Shown here: positions 35,207 to 46,605 of the stretch, piece after piece
How the letters are laid out: each line of letters begins with the position of its first letter
Numbering within the stretch: the stretch's first letter is position 1
NCBI GenBank assembly: GCA_018389105.1
Contig: JACATO010000924.1
Coordinates: forward strand, 111,001-175,000
Source: Nautilus pompilius
Taxonomy: Eukaryota; Mollusca; Cephalopoda; Nautilida; Nautilidae
Direction of reading: 5' to 3'
DNA length: 64,000 bases
The notes under the pieces: generated by a model
Seen by the model: only the letters and a program-made list of their open reading frames with translations
Told to the model about the DNA's origin: nothing
Database searches by the model: none
Made by a program: the position numbers and the translations under genes

Positions 35207-36312
35207 TATACTTCACATGCATGGATATAGGCGTCTGAAAACAATGGGTAAAATCATTTCTAGTGATACAAAAGAAAAGAAAGACGTGTGACAGTGCAAT
35301 TTTTGTCGTGTACCGAATAAGGTGCGCGGTGCGGATAGGACTGGATCGGTTTGGCCTAAAAGAAGTTTAAAAAATAATTTTGTGCGACACATGAAATAGA
35401 ATCTTCACAGGATAGCGTCACGTGTCGTAAAAAAGTATTTTCGTACAAACTTGGTTTTCTTTTATCGGTACTTTAGGATTCATATATTGTAGCTAAAAAG
35501 GATAAGCTACACAACAAATGCTATTAGTTTAATTTCAAATATGATATGTTAAAAATGGACATTTATTTGAATCTCATTGTAAATCTAACTGTTTTGTTAT
35601 TGTATGGCAACTGGAACATAGGGTTAAAACAATATTCACTACAATATCCATACACTCCAGCAGTACGTAAGACGTGAACACCTGCCAGCTACTCGCGTTG
35701 TCACCATACCCAGTGTATATACTTAACCTTAATTTTTGTTTTCTCCATTTTTAAAGCGTTTTCTTAAGTTGGCAACAAAGAAAACAACAGAACTTCTTCT
35801 CAAGGTGGGCTTGAACTCCACACCACCCACCCCCCCTCCAAGAAAATGTGTTGGCAGATTTCCTATATTTCTATCGTTGTGTTGTATCAATTAAGAAAGA
35901 ATTGCCGACGTTTTTCTAATGAAAATAAATGCCACATGGCAAAGCGCGAAACGAACTGAGTTCTTTCGACGAGTAACCAGACTGGTCAGGCTGTTTGACA
36001 AGACCGCCTCTCCGGGATAAGGAAAATACAAATTCAATAATTCGGGTCTATGTAAACTATGCGTAGAATTTAAGCGGGCCGTATTTAAAAGGAAGAATGT
36101 ACTGCACAGAAAAAAATCGCTTAGAGATTCTCTTTTCTTCTTGACTGCGTTCGTCTCTCGGGCTTCTAGGAAGTCGCTGATTTTCTGTAATTATGACCTT
36201 GAGGTTAAAAAGAGTTCACGTTTTGACGGTCTGAAAAACCGTGAGCCAGAATTGGACCAAAAAGGATGCGCAATAAAGTTGGGTGAATCGTCAGCACAAG
36301 AACTGATATGAA
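35009..36312. other. AT-rich spacer with (TA)n
   Basis: A (TA)n tract at 35184-35210 follows an A run. No gene or further repeat is recognised. Confidence 0.55.
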
Positions 36313-36478
<166 letters not shown>

Positions 36479-38743
36479 AAGAAAGATTACATCAGTGTAT
36501 AAACCAGTATGAACACTGTGTGGTAACGTATTCTTACCTTTTCATTGATGCCTGCACCAAACCATCACCTTATTTACTTGGGATTTACATGACATTCACT
36601 ATCATTCATTTCAAATTAAAGATAACATTTATTCCTCATTTACTTTTTGCTATGATAGAAGTGGGGGTAAAACTCGAAACTAAGCGTTGTTATGTGAAGG
36701 AGGAAAACAAACAAGAAATAATCAAAGTTGAGAGAGGATGCAAACCTAAATAGAACAGGTGAAGCATCAACACCTTGCACTTAAGATCAGCTGGCCATCT
36801 ACCTGCGAGACTGTCAGAATACCGGGTGGTCGACTTAATTATTCGGCTAATGTTTTTATTTTTAAAGGTTCACCTTCTCGGTATTAACCGGTGTTGCTAA
36901 GTGTGAACGAACGAGACAGAGATGCTAAATCGCGCAAGTTTTGTGTTTACAGGCGAAGATTGACTACAACGTCTCGCGGAATGTCGGCGTGTGACGTCAT
37001 CACCTCTTTTAAAATCGAACTGCCCGCTAAACTCGCCCAGGCATCGGATTTAAGTTATTTTTTTTTTTTAATTTTTTAATAACAATAAAAACAATGCAGA
37101 TTCTAATAAATAGTGAAAATATACACACACGAAGTAATTGGAAAAGGAAACTAAAAAAAAATTTTATTTATCTATTTATTTTTTAGAAGCCAAAGAAACC
37201 CCGAATACAATGGCGGCGATGGAAAGAATTCTAAACACGGCAGCAGCGATTCTTCGGGATCCGTGAAAAACGAAACGGGATCAAATTCTAATCTTAAAAT
37301 TTTCCAGGCCAATAAACTCGCATTTCTTACGAGCCCAATAAGGCTGCAATTATTTCTGGGAACTGCCCTGGAAGAGGCTGGTAGGGGAAGACACGACCTT
37401 GACGAGAACACAACAAGGCTTTCTGGGCACACGGTCCTGACATACCTCGGGGAGGAAATCCGACTCTACCAAACTAATGGCAACCCGTCTTTTCTTTGTT
37501 AAAAGGAAAACTATTGTTTGTTTTTGTTTTTTTTTTTACTTTAAACGTTTTGTTATTTCGGATAAAGAGAAAAGGAAATACTCTCGGCTTAATTAAATAT
37601 TACCGACAAAAGGTATTGTTAGAACAGATAAAAACGTTGCGAGAAATGATTACAGACAACAAAAAGACGTAGAACTCGAATCGATGGTCTGCAAGAATAA
37701 CATATACAGTGATGAGAAGCTGTAGGCTTTCGAAGAGAATAAGAGAGAAATTCATAATTTCGGAGGTTTTTTTGTACGAACAAAAAATACCCAAACGATA
37801 ATTGAATTTTTGATTTTCTCTTTTGCCTGTGACGGCTTGGATCAGTTATTGTGCCTGCACTGCTGTGTTAATGCTGTAATTCTACGTTGTTGCTTTGATA
37901 TTCCGGCCACTGCGATTAGAGCTGATGCGAAGAGATGAAATACAGCCTAAACGATCCGGGTTTTATCGACTCTGGGGAAACCGGGATTTCTAAAGAATCA
38001 ACCGAAAGGTGAAAATTAAACAGGAAATGATGAAAACCAATCCTAGCTCGAGATAGCGCTTGTTTCCATCTTCTCTCTTTTGTTGTTGTTGTTGTTTTTT
38101 TGGGGAGGAGGCGAGTTAATATTGTTTGTGTAGGCGCGCCGATCTAGTTCGACAGCGGAGCGCACCGAATCAAACTGTTATCACTGGCGAGCATGAATAG
38201 AACTTCGAGCGGCCATATTCGCTTAGGGCATAAATCCATCCGATGAAAATTTCAGGGCAAGTGCCCGGCGTCGATCAGCGTTCAATCGCGAAGCACGTTT
38301 GCGGAGATGATCCGCCACTCAGCTTATCGATCAATAATTGCCAAGCCAATAACGAATAGCTAACGTTTAACCCCCAGAGGGCAAAGACCGAGAATACACC
38401 TTTTTTACCGACTGTCCTCGAATCGTCCGATCCACAGTTTGCAGGATAATTTCTGAGATTTTTGCGTACCTTATTTATTTATTTTTTAATCTTTCAAAAC
38501 AGCCAACGAAGTTAATGGGCGCCTGGGCCCCCATCTAATAGACCTAACAGACCCTCCTGGGGACCTTGCTTTAGCCACGATGTCTCTCTGCCTCTTCCGA
38601 CCTGTAATTTGCTTTAATTAGATTAAAAGAACGCAGTAAAGTGCGACCAATAGTCCGCTTGGGTTGGGTTTTCAGAAAAATCCATAATTTAAATTCTTTT
38701 CGTGTTTTTCACGAGGAGTACCGCTGCTTAGCGTAGGTAAGGA

Positions 38744-38745
<2 letters not shown>
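36479..38745. other. Unique stretch, possible conserved block at 38135-38650
   Basis: No gene is supported. A frame at 37263-37502 overlaps a minus frame of similar length, and neither is recognised. 38135-38650 is repeat-poor with balanced composition and contains homeodomain-type TAATTAGATTA (38617-38627). This is the kind of sequence found in conserved non-coding elements, but conservation cannot be tested here. Confidence 0.35.
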
Positions 38746-38780
<35 letters not shown>

Positions 38781-39305
38781 GACGACGACGTCAGTGCAAA
38801 GAGAGAGATATGACGTCAGTGCAGAGAGAGAGAGAGAGAGAGAGATGACGTCAGTACTAGAGAGAGAGAGAGGATGATGTCAGTACTAGAGAGAGAGAGA
38901 GGATGATGTCAGTACTAGAGAGAGGATGACGTCAGTACTATATAGAGAGAGAGAGGATGATGTCAGTACTAGAGAGAGAGAGAGGATGATGTCAGTACTA
39001 GAGAGAGAGAGAGGATGATGTCAGTACTAGAGAGAGGATGACGTCAGTACTATATAGAGAGAGAGGATGATGTCAGTACTAGAGAGAGAGAGAGGATGAT
39101 GTCAGTACTAGAGAGAGGATGACGTCAGTACTATATATAGAGAGAGAGGATGATGTCAGTACTAGAGAGAGGATGACGTCAGTACTATAGAGAGAGAGAG
39201 AGGATGACGTCAGTACTAGAGAGAGAGAGAGGATGATGTCAGTACTAGAGAGAGAGAGAGGATGACGTCAGTACTATAGAGAGAGAGGATGACGTCAGTA
39301 TATGT

Positions 39306-39344
<39 letters not shown>

Positions 39345-39410
39345 ATGACGTCAGTACTATATAGAGAGAGAGAGAGAGATGACGTCAGTATATGTAGAGA
39401 GAGAGAGAGA
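38746..39410. repeat. Composite GA array with TGACGTCAGTACTA units
   Basis: A 665-bp tandem of GA runs joined by GATGATGTCAGTACTAGAGA or GATGACGTCAGTACTATAGA blocks, about 24-30 bp per unit and roughly 20 inserts. The array shows higher-order order: several TGATGTCA units alternate with TGACGTCA units that carry TATATAGA in place of TAGAGA. TGACGTCA is the CRE/ATF core palindrome. It is the largest of the composite arrays of this kind in the window. Confidence 0.97.
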
Positions 39411-41309
39411 ACGAAATGCGGAGTACCTGAGACGCCAAAACTGGGGGAAAAACCGTGCTGTATGAAACGCGACACAAAATCCGGATTCCGCCGCCCCTCT
39501 CCCATCATGCATTGCTCATGCCTTACCGGGCGATGGTCTTGGGCAGGTAAAAAAAGCTTCAGTTACAACCGTTGCTCAGAAACTGGTTTAGCCCCAGCTT
39601 GCGGTGGGCGAAAATTTAAAGTCCGTTTTGGTTGAGTTTTCGAAAAATCCCATTTTCCGAGGCGGATTAACGATCGCACTTTACTGTAAAACCATCCACG
39701 TTCAACTATAATTGTAGTCAAATCTGTCAATGAATCCTACGCTTTTGAAAGAAACGATACAAACCTAAATGTATCCGTATGGTTCTATATCGTATCGTAT
39801 CTAATCGCACAGTTGCCGGGAATTCTTACCTAAGTTACACACTTTCCAAAAGTAGGAAAACCACAATCGGGCAAATTATCCAGTGATTGGTCACGCACTA
39901 TCCTATTAGATGTTGGTATCATCTGAGATACTGCTACGTTTTCTTTTATAATTAACCAATATAAGGTAATAATTTATTAATGATGCATTATGGGAGACTG
40001 CGAATTTCCTTGTTTCTTACGAGAAAAATATGAGCGACAATGTAGAAATTAAGTGAAGCCATCATCTTATAATTAATTACTTTCCCGTTCGGAATGTTTC
40101 GCAGATGCGCGCGGTACTTTAACTAATTTTGAAGAGTTGAACGCAAATGGCTCATTGGTATTCACCGTCACGCGCTAGTACAATCTGTGGTCTGAGAAAA
40201 CTCGCCTGACGCATGTTTACTTATTTATCCGCATTATGCTCGAAAAACTTCGCCGATCTTAATTAATTTATTTATTATTATTATTATTATTATTTATTTT
40301 TTAATTTTTTAAATTAAAAATAAAACCCGTTAATTAATTTAAATCTTGCAAACAAAATTTGGTTATAAAATTTTAAGAGGAAAGTGTTATTTCTGTGGTT
40401 TTTTTTGGGGGGGTAGTTCTTTGTTTTAAAAGAAATTAGGACAGATGGTAACGTCGGATTTTCTTTTTAAATACTTAAGTTTTGCTGTAATTTACTTATT
40501 TATTAAAGTCTTCGAATACCCGCTTGGTGAAAGGTTTGCTCAAGATACACTGTCTATCGTCCTTGTAACAGAGACAATCGGAACACTTTTACCAGTCTGA
40601 TATTTTTCGTGCGGAGGAAAGTAAACACGATACAGAATTTTATTTTACATAATTACTTGAGTTTGTTTTCATGTGGACAAAACCACACACGCGCTTCTCG
40701 CTATTTTTGTTCTGCTTGGTGAGGAAGCTATGGCAAAATATTACACATTTTAAATTAAACAATTGCTCTTTTCCCCTTGGCAAAGTCGTTATTGTGGGTG
40801 GGGGAGTCAGTACATCTCTCTCTCTCTGTGTGTGTTACGGCCGCTGTCTCTCGGCTTCAGATAGGGAGAGGGGCTATCACAGGTGACGCGTCTACCAAAA
40901 GTAAATTTACACGTTCTTTTCTCCATCTTTTTTTTTTTTTTTATTCATTGGACGGAACAAGAGAATTTCTACTTCATCTTTAACGACTCCCACAGAGAGG
41001 CAAAAAAAAGAGCATCATGTTTACGCGGCATTTACCTGAAACATTACGCCAAAGCTGTGTCCTTTACATCAAATACCAGCACATGCCAAGTAAAGATTAG
41101 AGTGGCGGGGGGGGGGAAGGGAGGGGACTTCACTAATTTGTTGGGTTAGTAAATACGAGGTTAGCCTCGCAGCAAATGTTAATTTTCTCGAGTTTCACGG
41201 GGGCTGCAGCTGGGAGCCGATAACAGGTGGACTGTTTTAAATACTAACATCGACACTGATAATCTTCAGGGGAATTAAAAAAAACGGCAGCAGAAATCTT
41301 AAACGTGCG
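39411..41309. other. AT-rich intergenic stretch with small tracts
   Basis: No gene. An (ATT)n fragment at 40270-40294, a poly-G run at 40406-40414, a CT/GT tract at 40816-40834 and a poly-T run at 40928-40942. Confidence 0.5.
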
Positions 41310-41675
41310 TTTTGGACTAGTTCTCAGGGTAACCTGGCAAACACGGCCAGACGGGGCGAGGAGGGAGGAAGCCTTTGATGTGGCTGCAGGTGTATGCATT
41401 TTGGACTAGTTCTCAGGGTAACCTGGCAAACACGGCCAGACGGGGGGGATGAGGGAGGAAGCCTTTGATGTGGCTGCAGGTGTATGCATTTTGGACTAGT
41501 TCTCAGGGTAACCTGGCAAACACGGCCAGACGGGGGGATGAGGGAGGAAGCCTTTGATGTGGCTGCAGGTGTATGCATTTTGGACTAGTTCTCAGGGTAA
41601 CCTGGCAAACACGGCCAGACGGGGGGGAGGAGGGAGGAAGCCTTTGATGTGGCTGCAGGTGTATGCATTTTGGAC
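41310..41675. repeat. Minisatellite, 89-90-bp unit, 4 copies
   Basis: TTTTGGACTAGTTCTCAGGG starts at 41310, 41399, 41489 and 41578, with a last partial start at 41668. Units are nearly identical. The main difference is the number of G in the GACGGGG run, which explains 89 versus 90 bp. Frames across it (84 and 154 codons on the minus strand) are repeat artefacts. Confidence 0.96.
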
Positions 41676-44117
41676 GGCAGGTGTCGGTTTGTCCGTAGAA
41701 ACCAGTAACAACACTGTTTAGGCTAATGTTGTTTTTACGTCCAGTTCTAGATGCGACAGAGCTCTGGTGTAACAGATTTAAAGAGTTCTGACCGAAAAAA
41801 CAGAAAACCCAGACGGCTTTTTTTTTTTTAAAATTAAAATATTTATAGTTTATTTTATCTCTAAAAAAAGAAAAAAAGACAGAAAAACAAATCTCATTTA
41901 CGATACTTCGTGGTACTGAACGGAAATCTGTTAGTTGCTTTAGTTCTCGGGCCAGGGCTGAAAACAAACGCTATTCACGGATGCGTTGGCGTGTTAGATA
42001 TTTCTTGTGTATAAGATTAGGTTAATCTGCTTTTGTTTAGTAGCCACAGGGAGGCAGGAAGCTAACACGGCTTATGCAAAGTCACCCCCGCAACAACAAC
42101 AACAAAAAAGAAATTAGTCCGATTAATATTTTTTATTAATTTCACGCGAGCGACTTATTTTGTTTATCTAAAATGTCTATTACTAAAAAAAAACAGATAT
42201 GTTCTGATATTTAGCCATGCCGGAATCTTATCCAGTCTTTAATAGTGATCTCTAGTGTCCATGACTCTAGATGGCCAATAACAGGTTGCTGCTGTCCACA
42301 CTGTCAGAAGCCTTAATCTAAGGAAGTTAAATTTTGTTAACATTCGAAAAATACAAACTTGGTAGATCTGGAATTTTAAATATTTAAGACTTATAAAGCA
42401 TTCTAGTAAACCTATGCCAAATTCTCTAATAAACCATTAGTTTTTTTCTCGAATAGAGATTTCTTACCAGCAATGTTACAATAAATGGAAGATTTGGACA
42501 ATCGGAAGTTTTAAAAAAGGAAAAACAGAGCTAAAACATTTTAAAATTTAATGTTTGATACTCTAATTAGTGACTTCGAGCATCTTATTCGCTTTGTTTG
42601 CAGGTGAGATTTACTACATTCTTTAAATTTCAGGGTTTTGTTAAGAGATGTTCTTAGATAGTTCTCTGAAACCACATTCTTAATTTTAGAGTCACCCATA
42701 TATTAAAGTAAAACATTTTGAAAATCTATTACCTCTACGTAATTTTACATTTTTAAGCATTAAATCTTATTTCCAGTGTTATATTACCAAGCTAATAAAT
42801 TAATAGACGCCTGTTTGTTAAATTATTCTTCTTTGTTAGGGTCAGGTAACTCATTAGGCCGTCTTAGTGCATCCAAAATAAACGGTAAGCATTGGTTTGG
42901 AAACTTTTAGTCACATGCTTGCAAAGTCTTTTATAAATTATTGCTTCCCTTCTTAAGATTCTCAAAACGTTACCAAATGTGTAGATTTTCAACTAAAACT
43001 AACTGGAACTTTTTCAAAAAGAAAATGTGAAAACTTCACGATTTTCCACCTTTATCAGCTTATGGTGATTGAGTACAGAAGAAACCATTTATTTAAAGGT
43101 AAACCACTAGGAAAGAGATAATTTACGCGCTGTGGATGTCTCTGTTAATAATCGAAAACCTATAAAACTGGAGATTCTTAACAAATGCAAGTTGAATAAG
43201 ACCGGGCTAATTATACGGTGAAAAAACTGATCTCCACAAGTCCTTACTTCCAGACGTTTCCTGATTAAGCTTCCACTAACGTCAATGAGCTGCGAGAAGA
43301 TCGAGTTTCTAATTTTGGAGAAGATCAGAAGATGCCAATAAATCAGCGCGCGATATCAAAATCCGCCATCGCTGGTTTGCCAGAAACTGTCGCCATACTT
43401 AAGTCCGCTCGACGGTGTTAATTTCATGAATAATACACCTTATTCTGGTGTCGGAAAGTGAAAAACAAAAACAAAAAAAAAACGAGCACTTTTAATAAAT
43501 TGTATCGAGATGTCGACAAGTTTTTACGGATTCTGCTTGGTTCCTGATCAGAGAGGAGAAGATGGGCAAAAGATCCGACTTACCACGATCGTATGACCCT
43601 ACAAATTGAAATTAAAAAAAAAAAAAATGTTGTATTTTTTAAATGTATTAAATATTTGTCATGAAACGTTCCAAAGCTTTGTGATTTTTGTTTACAGACA
43701 CCTATTTGTAATTAAGGTAATTAATTATCACCAAAAGTGGATCCCCCGGAGTCTTGACAGCATTTAAAGGTGTTCCATCGATTTAAAACGTAGAGTCCGC
43801 GTGTTTGAGGAGAAATTTAATAAATTACGCGATGTAACAAATTTTCAAAACGTTTTCGGTTATCCTGATTTTTCAATTGGTTATGGTCGGTTTTGGTCAG
43901 CTGATTACTAACATAGCACTGGTTTTTCTAAATTGTCAGTTTTTCAGTCAGGATGTTACTTTAAACATTTTAGCACATTATTACTGATAAAACGGGTACA
44001 ACTAACTAACTTTTCCAAACCAAAAACAAACATTCGTTTTAACTCATGATGAAAGTTTATTCATTACATCTATTTAATTCTTAAGTACAGTAAAAATCTA
44101 AATTGCAGTTTCAGAAA
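41676..44117. other. AT-rich intergenic stretch
   Basis: Nothing genic recognised. A poly-T run at 41818-41830 and a poly-A run at 43613-43627. Confidence 0.5.
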
Positions 44118-45445
44118 TCAGAAATGCATAACTCTTAGGGCTTTTCTTCTATGCATAGAAGTATCATCGTGACTCAGACCCCAAATATAGTCACCCATCA
44201 TTCTGACATCCCATCTTCCCTGTTATCTCTTTTCCATTGTTAGGATATCTTGGTCAAATCTCTCACCATGCTCTTTACTGAAATCTCCCACGTTGTCTTT
44301 GAAGAATCTAGATGAGAACGAAGGACGAGAAGCTTGAGAGACATTCTGCATCCAAGCTTTTCAAACTCATTGATTAAACCCTCAATCAATTGTATATAGC
44401 TATCACTTCTTCTCTGCTGCTATTGCACTGCTGGATGAGATATTTACAGCGAATCAGAATCAGATGATCACATTACAATTTTGGCAAGCAAAGTGTAAAA
44501 ATGAACAATGTGGCAAAAAAGACATTACACTGCTATTTCCCAGGAAATTTTCGACAACTAAACAAAATGCCTTCCATTCTCTCTTTCTTGTTCTGGCATA
44601 TTTTCTTCTAATTCTTCTGATTTTGGCATTTGACGAACTTGCAGCCAAACAAAAATCCCATCTTTTTGCTTTCGAAAGATTTGGAAACAATTCACGAATG
44701 TGTTGGAATGTTTCACTTTCTGTGTTAAGAGCTTTAATGAACTGCTTCAGCAGCCAGAGTTTTATGTGTGTGGAGGCATGAGGATTTTTTCTGGTCTCAC
44801 CAATGGCTCGTATTTAGCGTTTTGTGTCCCAGGAATAAACTGATCTCTGGCTGGCCACACTTTCCTTCTGTAATGCTGTGATGTGGCACGACTATCCCAA
44901 AGACAGAGAAAGTATGAATATTTTGTGAATCCTCCATGCAGTCCTTTAAAAAAATCAGTCACCTTAAAATCTCCACAAACATACCAGTTATTTTTTTTTG
45001 TAATCAGTTTCTCCAGCAGAAACTTAACATTTTCATAATCCTCCTCCATATGCACAGAATGGCCAATGGGTATCGATGGATATTTGTTTCCATTGTGAAG
45101 GAGGACTGCTTTGAGACTTCTCGCCGAACTATCAAGAAGAGACGTCATTCAGTAGGATTGTGCACAATACCCATGTCACAAAACAAGCTATTAATGTCAC
45201 TGCAGAAGCACAATTTGCCATTCACTGAGAAGTATCTTGAGAATTTTTCAAGACTCTTTCTGGAAGGTGTAGATTTACAACTGCTATCCAAGAGATTCCA
45301 TTCTTTCAGCCTTGATATAAGTTCAGCATTAGATTCTGTTAAGCCTAAATCTCGAAACAGATCATCCAGTTGGGCCAATATAGAATCCACAAACATAACA
45401 AAATGACTCTGCAGAGGACTTGCATTTTTCGATTTGCATCCATTC
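44118..45445 (-). pseudogene. Dead transposon protein of an unnamed dispersed family
   Basis: Read on the minus strand, pieces in several frames follow the order of a protein I recall as multi-copy and uncharacterised in many animal genomes. First comes an N-terminal zinc-finger-like KCKSSAESFCYVCG (45386-45425). It is followed almost at once by LDDLFRDLGL and SRLKEWNLL (45145-45396). Next, after a frameshift at about 45147, come SLKAVLLHNGNKYPSIPIGH and GGFTKYSYFLCLWDSRA (44762-45148). The tail then follows with WLLKQFIKAL, EWKAFCLVVENFLGN, MSLKLLVLRSHLD, HGERFDQDIL (44243-44270) and RRKALRVMHF before a stop at 44118. Compared with family members as I remember them, a long linker after the zinc finger is missing, so this copy carries an internal deletion as well as frameshifts. 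A promoter-like array lies just upstream. I cannot name the transposon class with confidence, and no terminal repeats were identified. Confidence 0.7.
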
Positions 45446-45520
45446 TTATCTGATAACAGAATTAAAAATTCACCTGTTAGATGATTTTATTTCATACTGG
45501 GCTGTGTGTACACAATGGTT

Positions 45521-45650
45521 TATATACCTTGGTTTATGGATGAAAGTGCTAGAAATTTCTAAAAAGTGCTTGAATGTTCCACTGAGTTCTAGAATGGTCC
45601 GGAAAGTGCTAAAATGTTTTAGAAAGTTCTAAAAACAAATCTAGGAATTT
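45521..45650 (-). promoter_or_regulatory. TATA box with heat-shock-element-like array
   Basis: Upstream of the dead transposon protein on the minus strand is a TATA-like GGTATATAAACC (plus-strand 45517-45528), about 75 bp before the first coding remnant. Above it, 45536-45650 is packed with GAA/TTC pentamer-like motifs in alternating orientation (TTCTAGAAC, GAACTTTC, GGAACATTC, AAATTTCTAG). These recall the nGAAnnTTCn heat shock element bound by HSF. Strict pentamers are partly decayed. Function is inferred from the motif pattern and from its position before a transposon gene. Confidence 0.5.
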
Positions 45651-45687
45651 TTAGGGGTGTTCCGTATTGTGCATCCATTCTTTCAGC

Positions 45688-45844
<157 letters not shown>

Positions 45845-46309
45845 TTTTAATATACTTGACATTCACCAAAAACCAATGCTAGAACTGTATTTACATACAA
45901 AGATGCCATGGAAAATGTAAAACAAAAATAATCAAATTAACTAAATTTTTGTTACCCACTGTTATCAGAAACTCCGGCAGTATCCTCTTTAATTATCGGT
46001 GGAAAATTTTTAAAAATCGTCAGCAGCAGAAAACCTTAATAAAAAACCAGTCGTAAGAGATGCTGCTGCTTAGGGTCACCTCTTCAGGAACTGATTAAAT
46101 GCTGAGTTTTAATGAATCGACACGTTTTAAATTGTGACAGTGTAAGTAAACGGAAAACAGTAAAATAGTGAAACGCATTCATCTTAATTTTGAAAATCTT
46201 TTATAAACCACAAAAAAAAACAGTATCTTGTGATAACTGAAGCTTATTAAATCAGACCCAAAACCTTTTTTTTTTCTCCCCTCACCCCCTCAAGGCGTTT
46301 ACTAGTCTC
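45845..46309. other. AT-rich spacer
   Basis: Nothing recognised. A poly-T run at 46267-46276. Confidence 0.5.
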
Positions 46310-46605
46310 CTCAGGGGAAGTTACTCTGGCGAGAGAATGTGGTGCCGCAGTTATCCGCTAGAGAGCGATCTTCAGCGCTACGAGAACCAGTCGCCGCCGA
46401 CTCCGGCAGGAAAGAACTCTTCATTTTCAAAAATGCGGGGGTGAAAATCTGGAGGGCGTGACCGGCTGGTAAAAGGGCGAGAGGAACCATGCTAAAGAGA
46501 TATGCCAAACTGACCCGACTCAGACCGGGAATGGAACTAGAACCCTCAAACATGGCAGAGCAGTCCGGAAGCCTAATATAACGATCGCGGCCTCCAAAGG
46601 ATCTA
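46310..46605 (-). mobile_element. tRNA-derived SINE, same family as 27.1 kb
   Basis: On the minus strand a box-B-like TTCTAGTTCCATTCCCGGTC (plus-strand 46523-46542) is followed by AGCATGGTTCCTCTC and TTTACCAGCCGGTC (46460-46473). These match, in order and spacing, the copy at 27129-27208. The element continues further 3' than that copy, to about 46310. An 80-codon frame over it is incidental. Ends are approximate. Confidence 0.6.
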
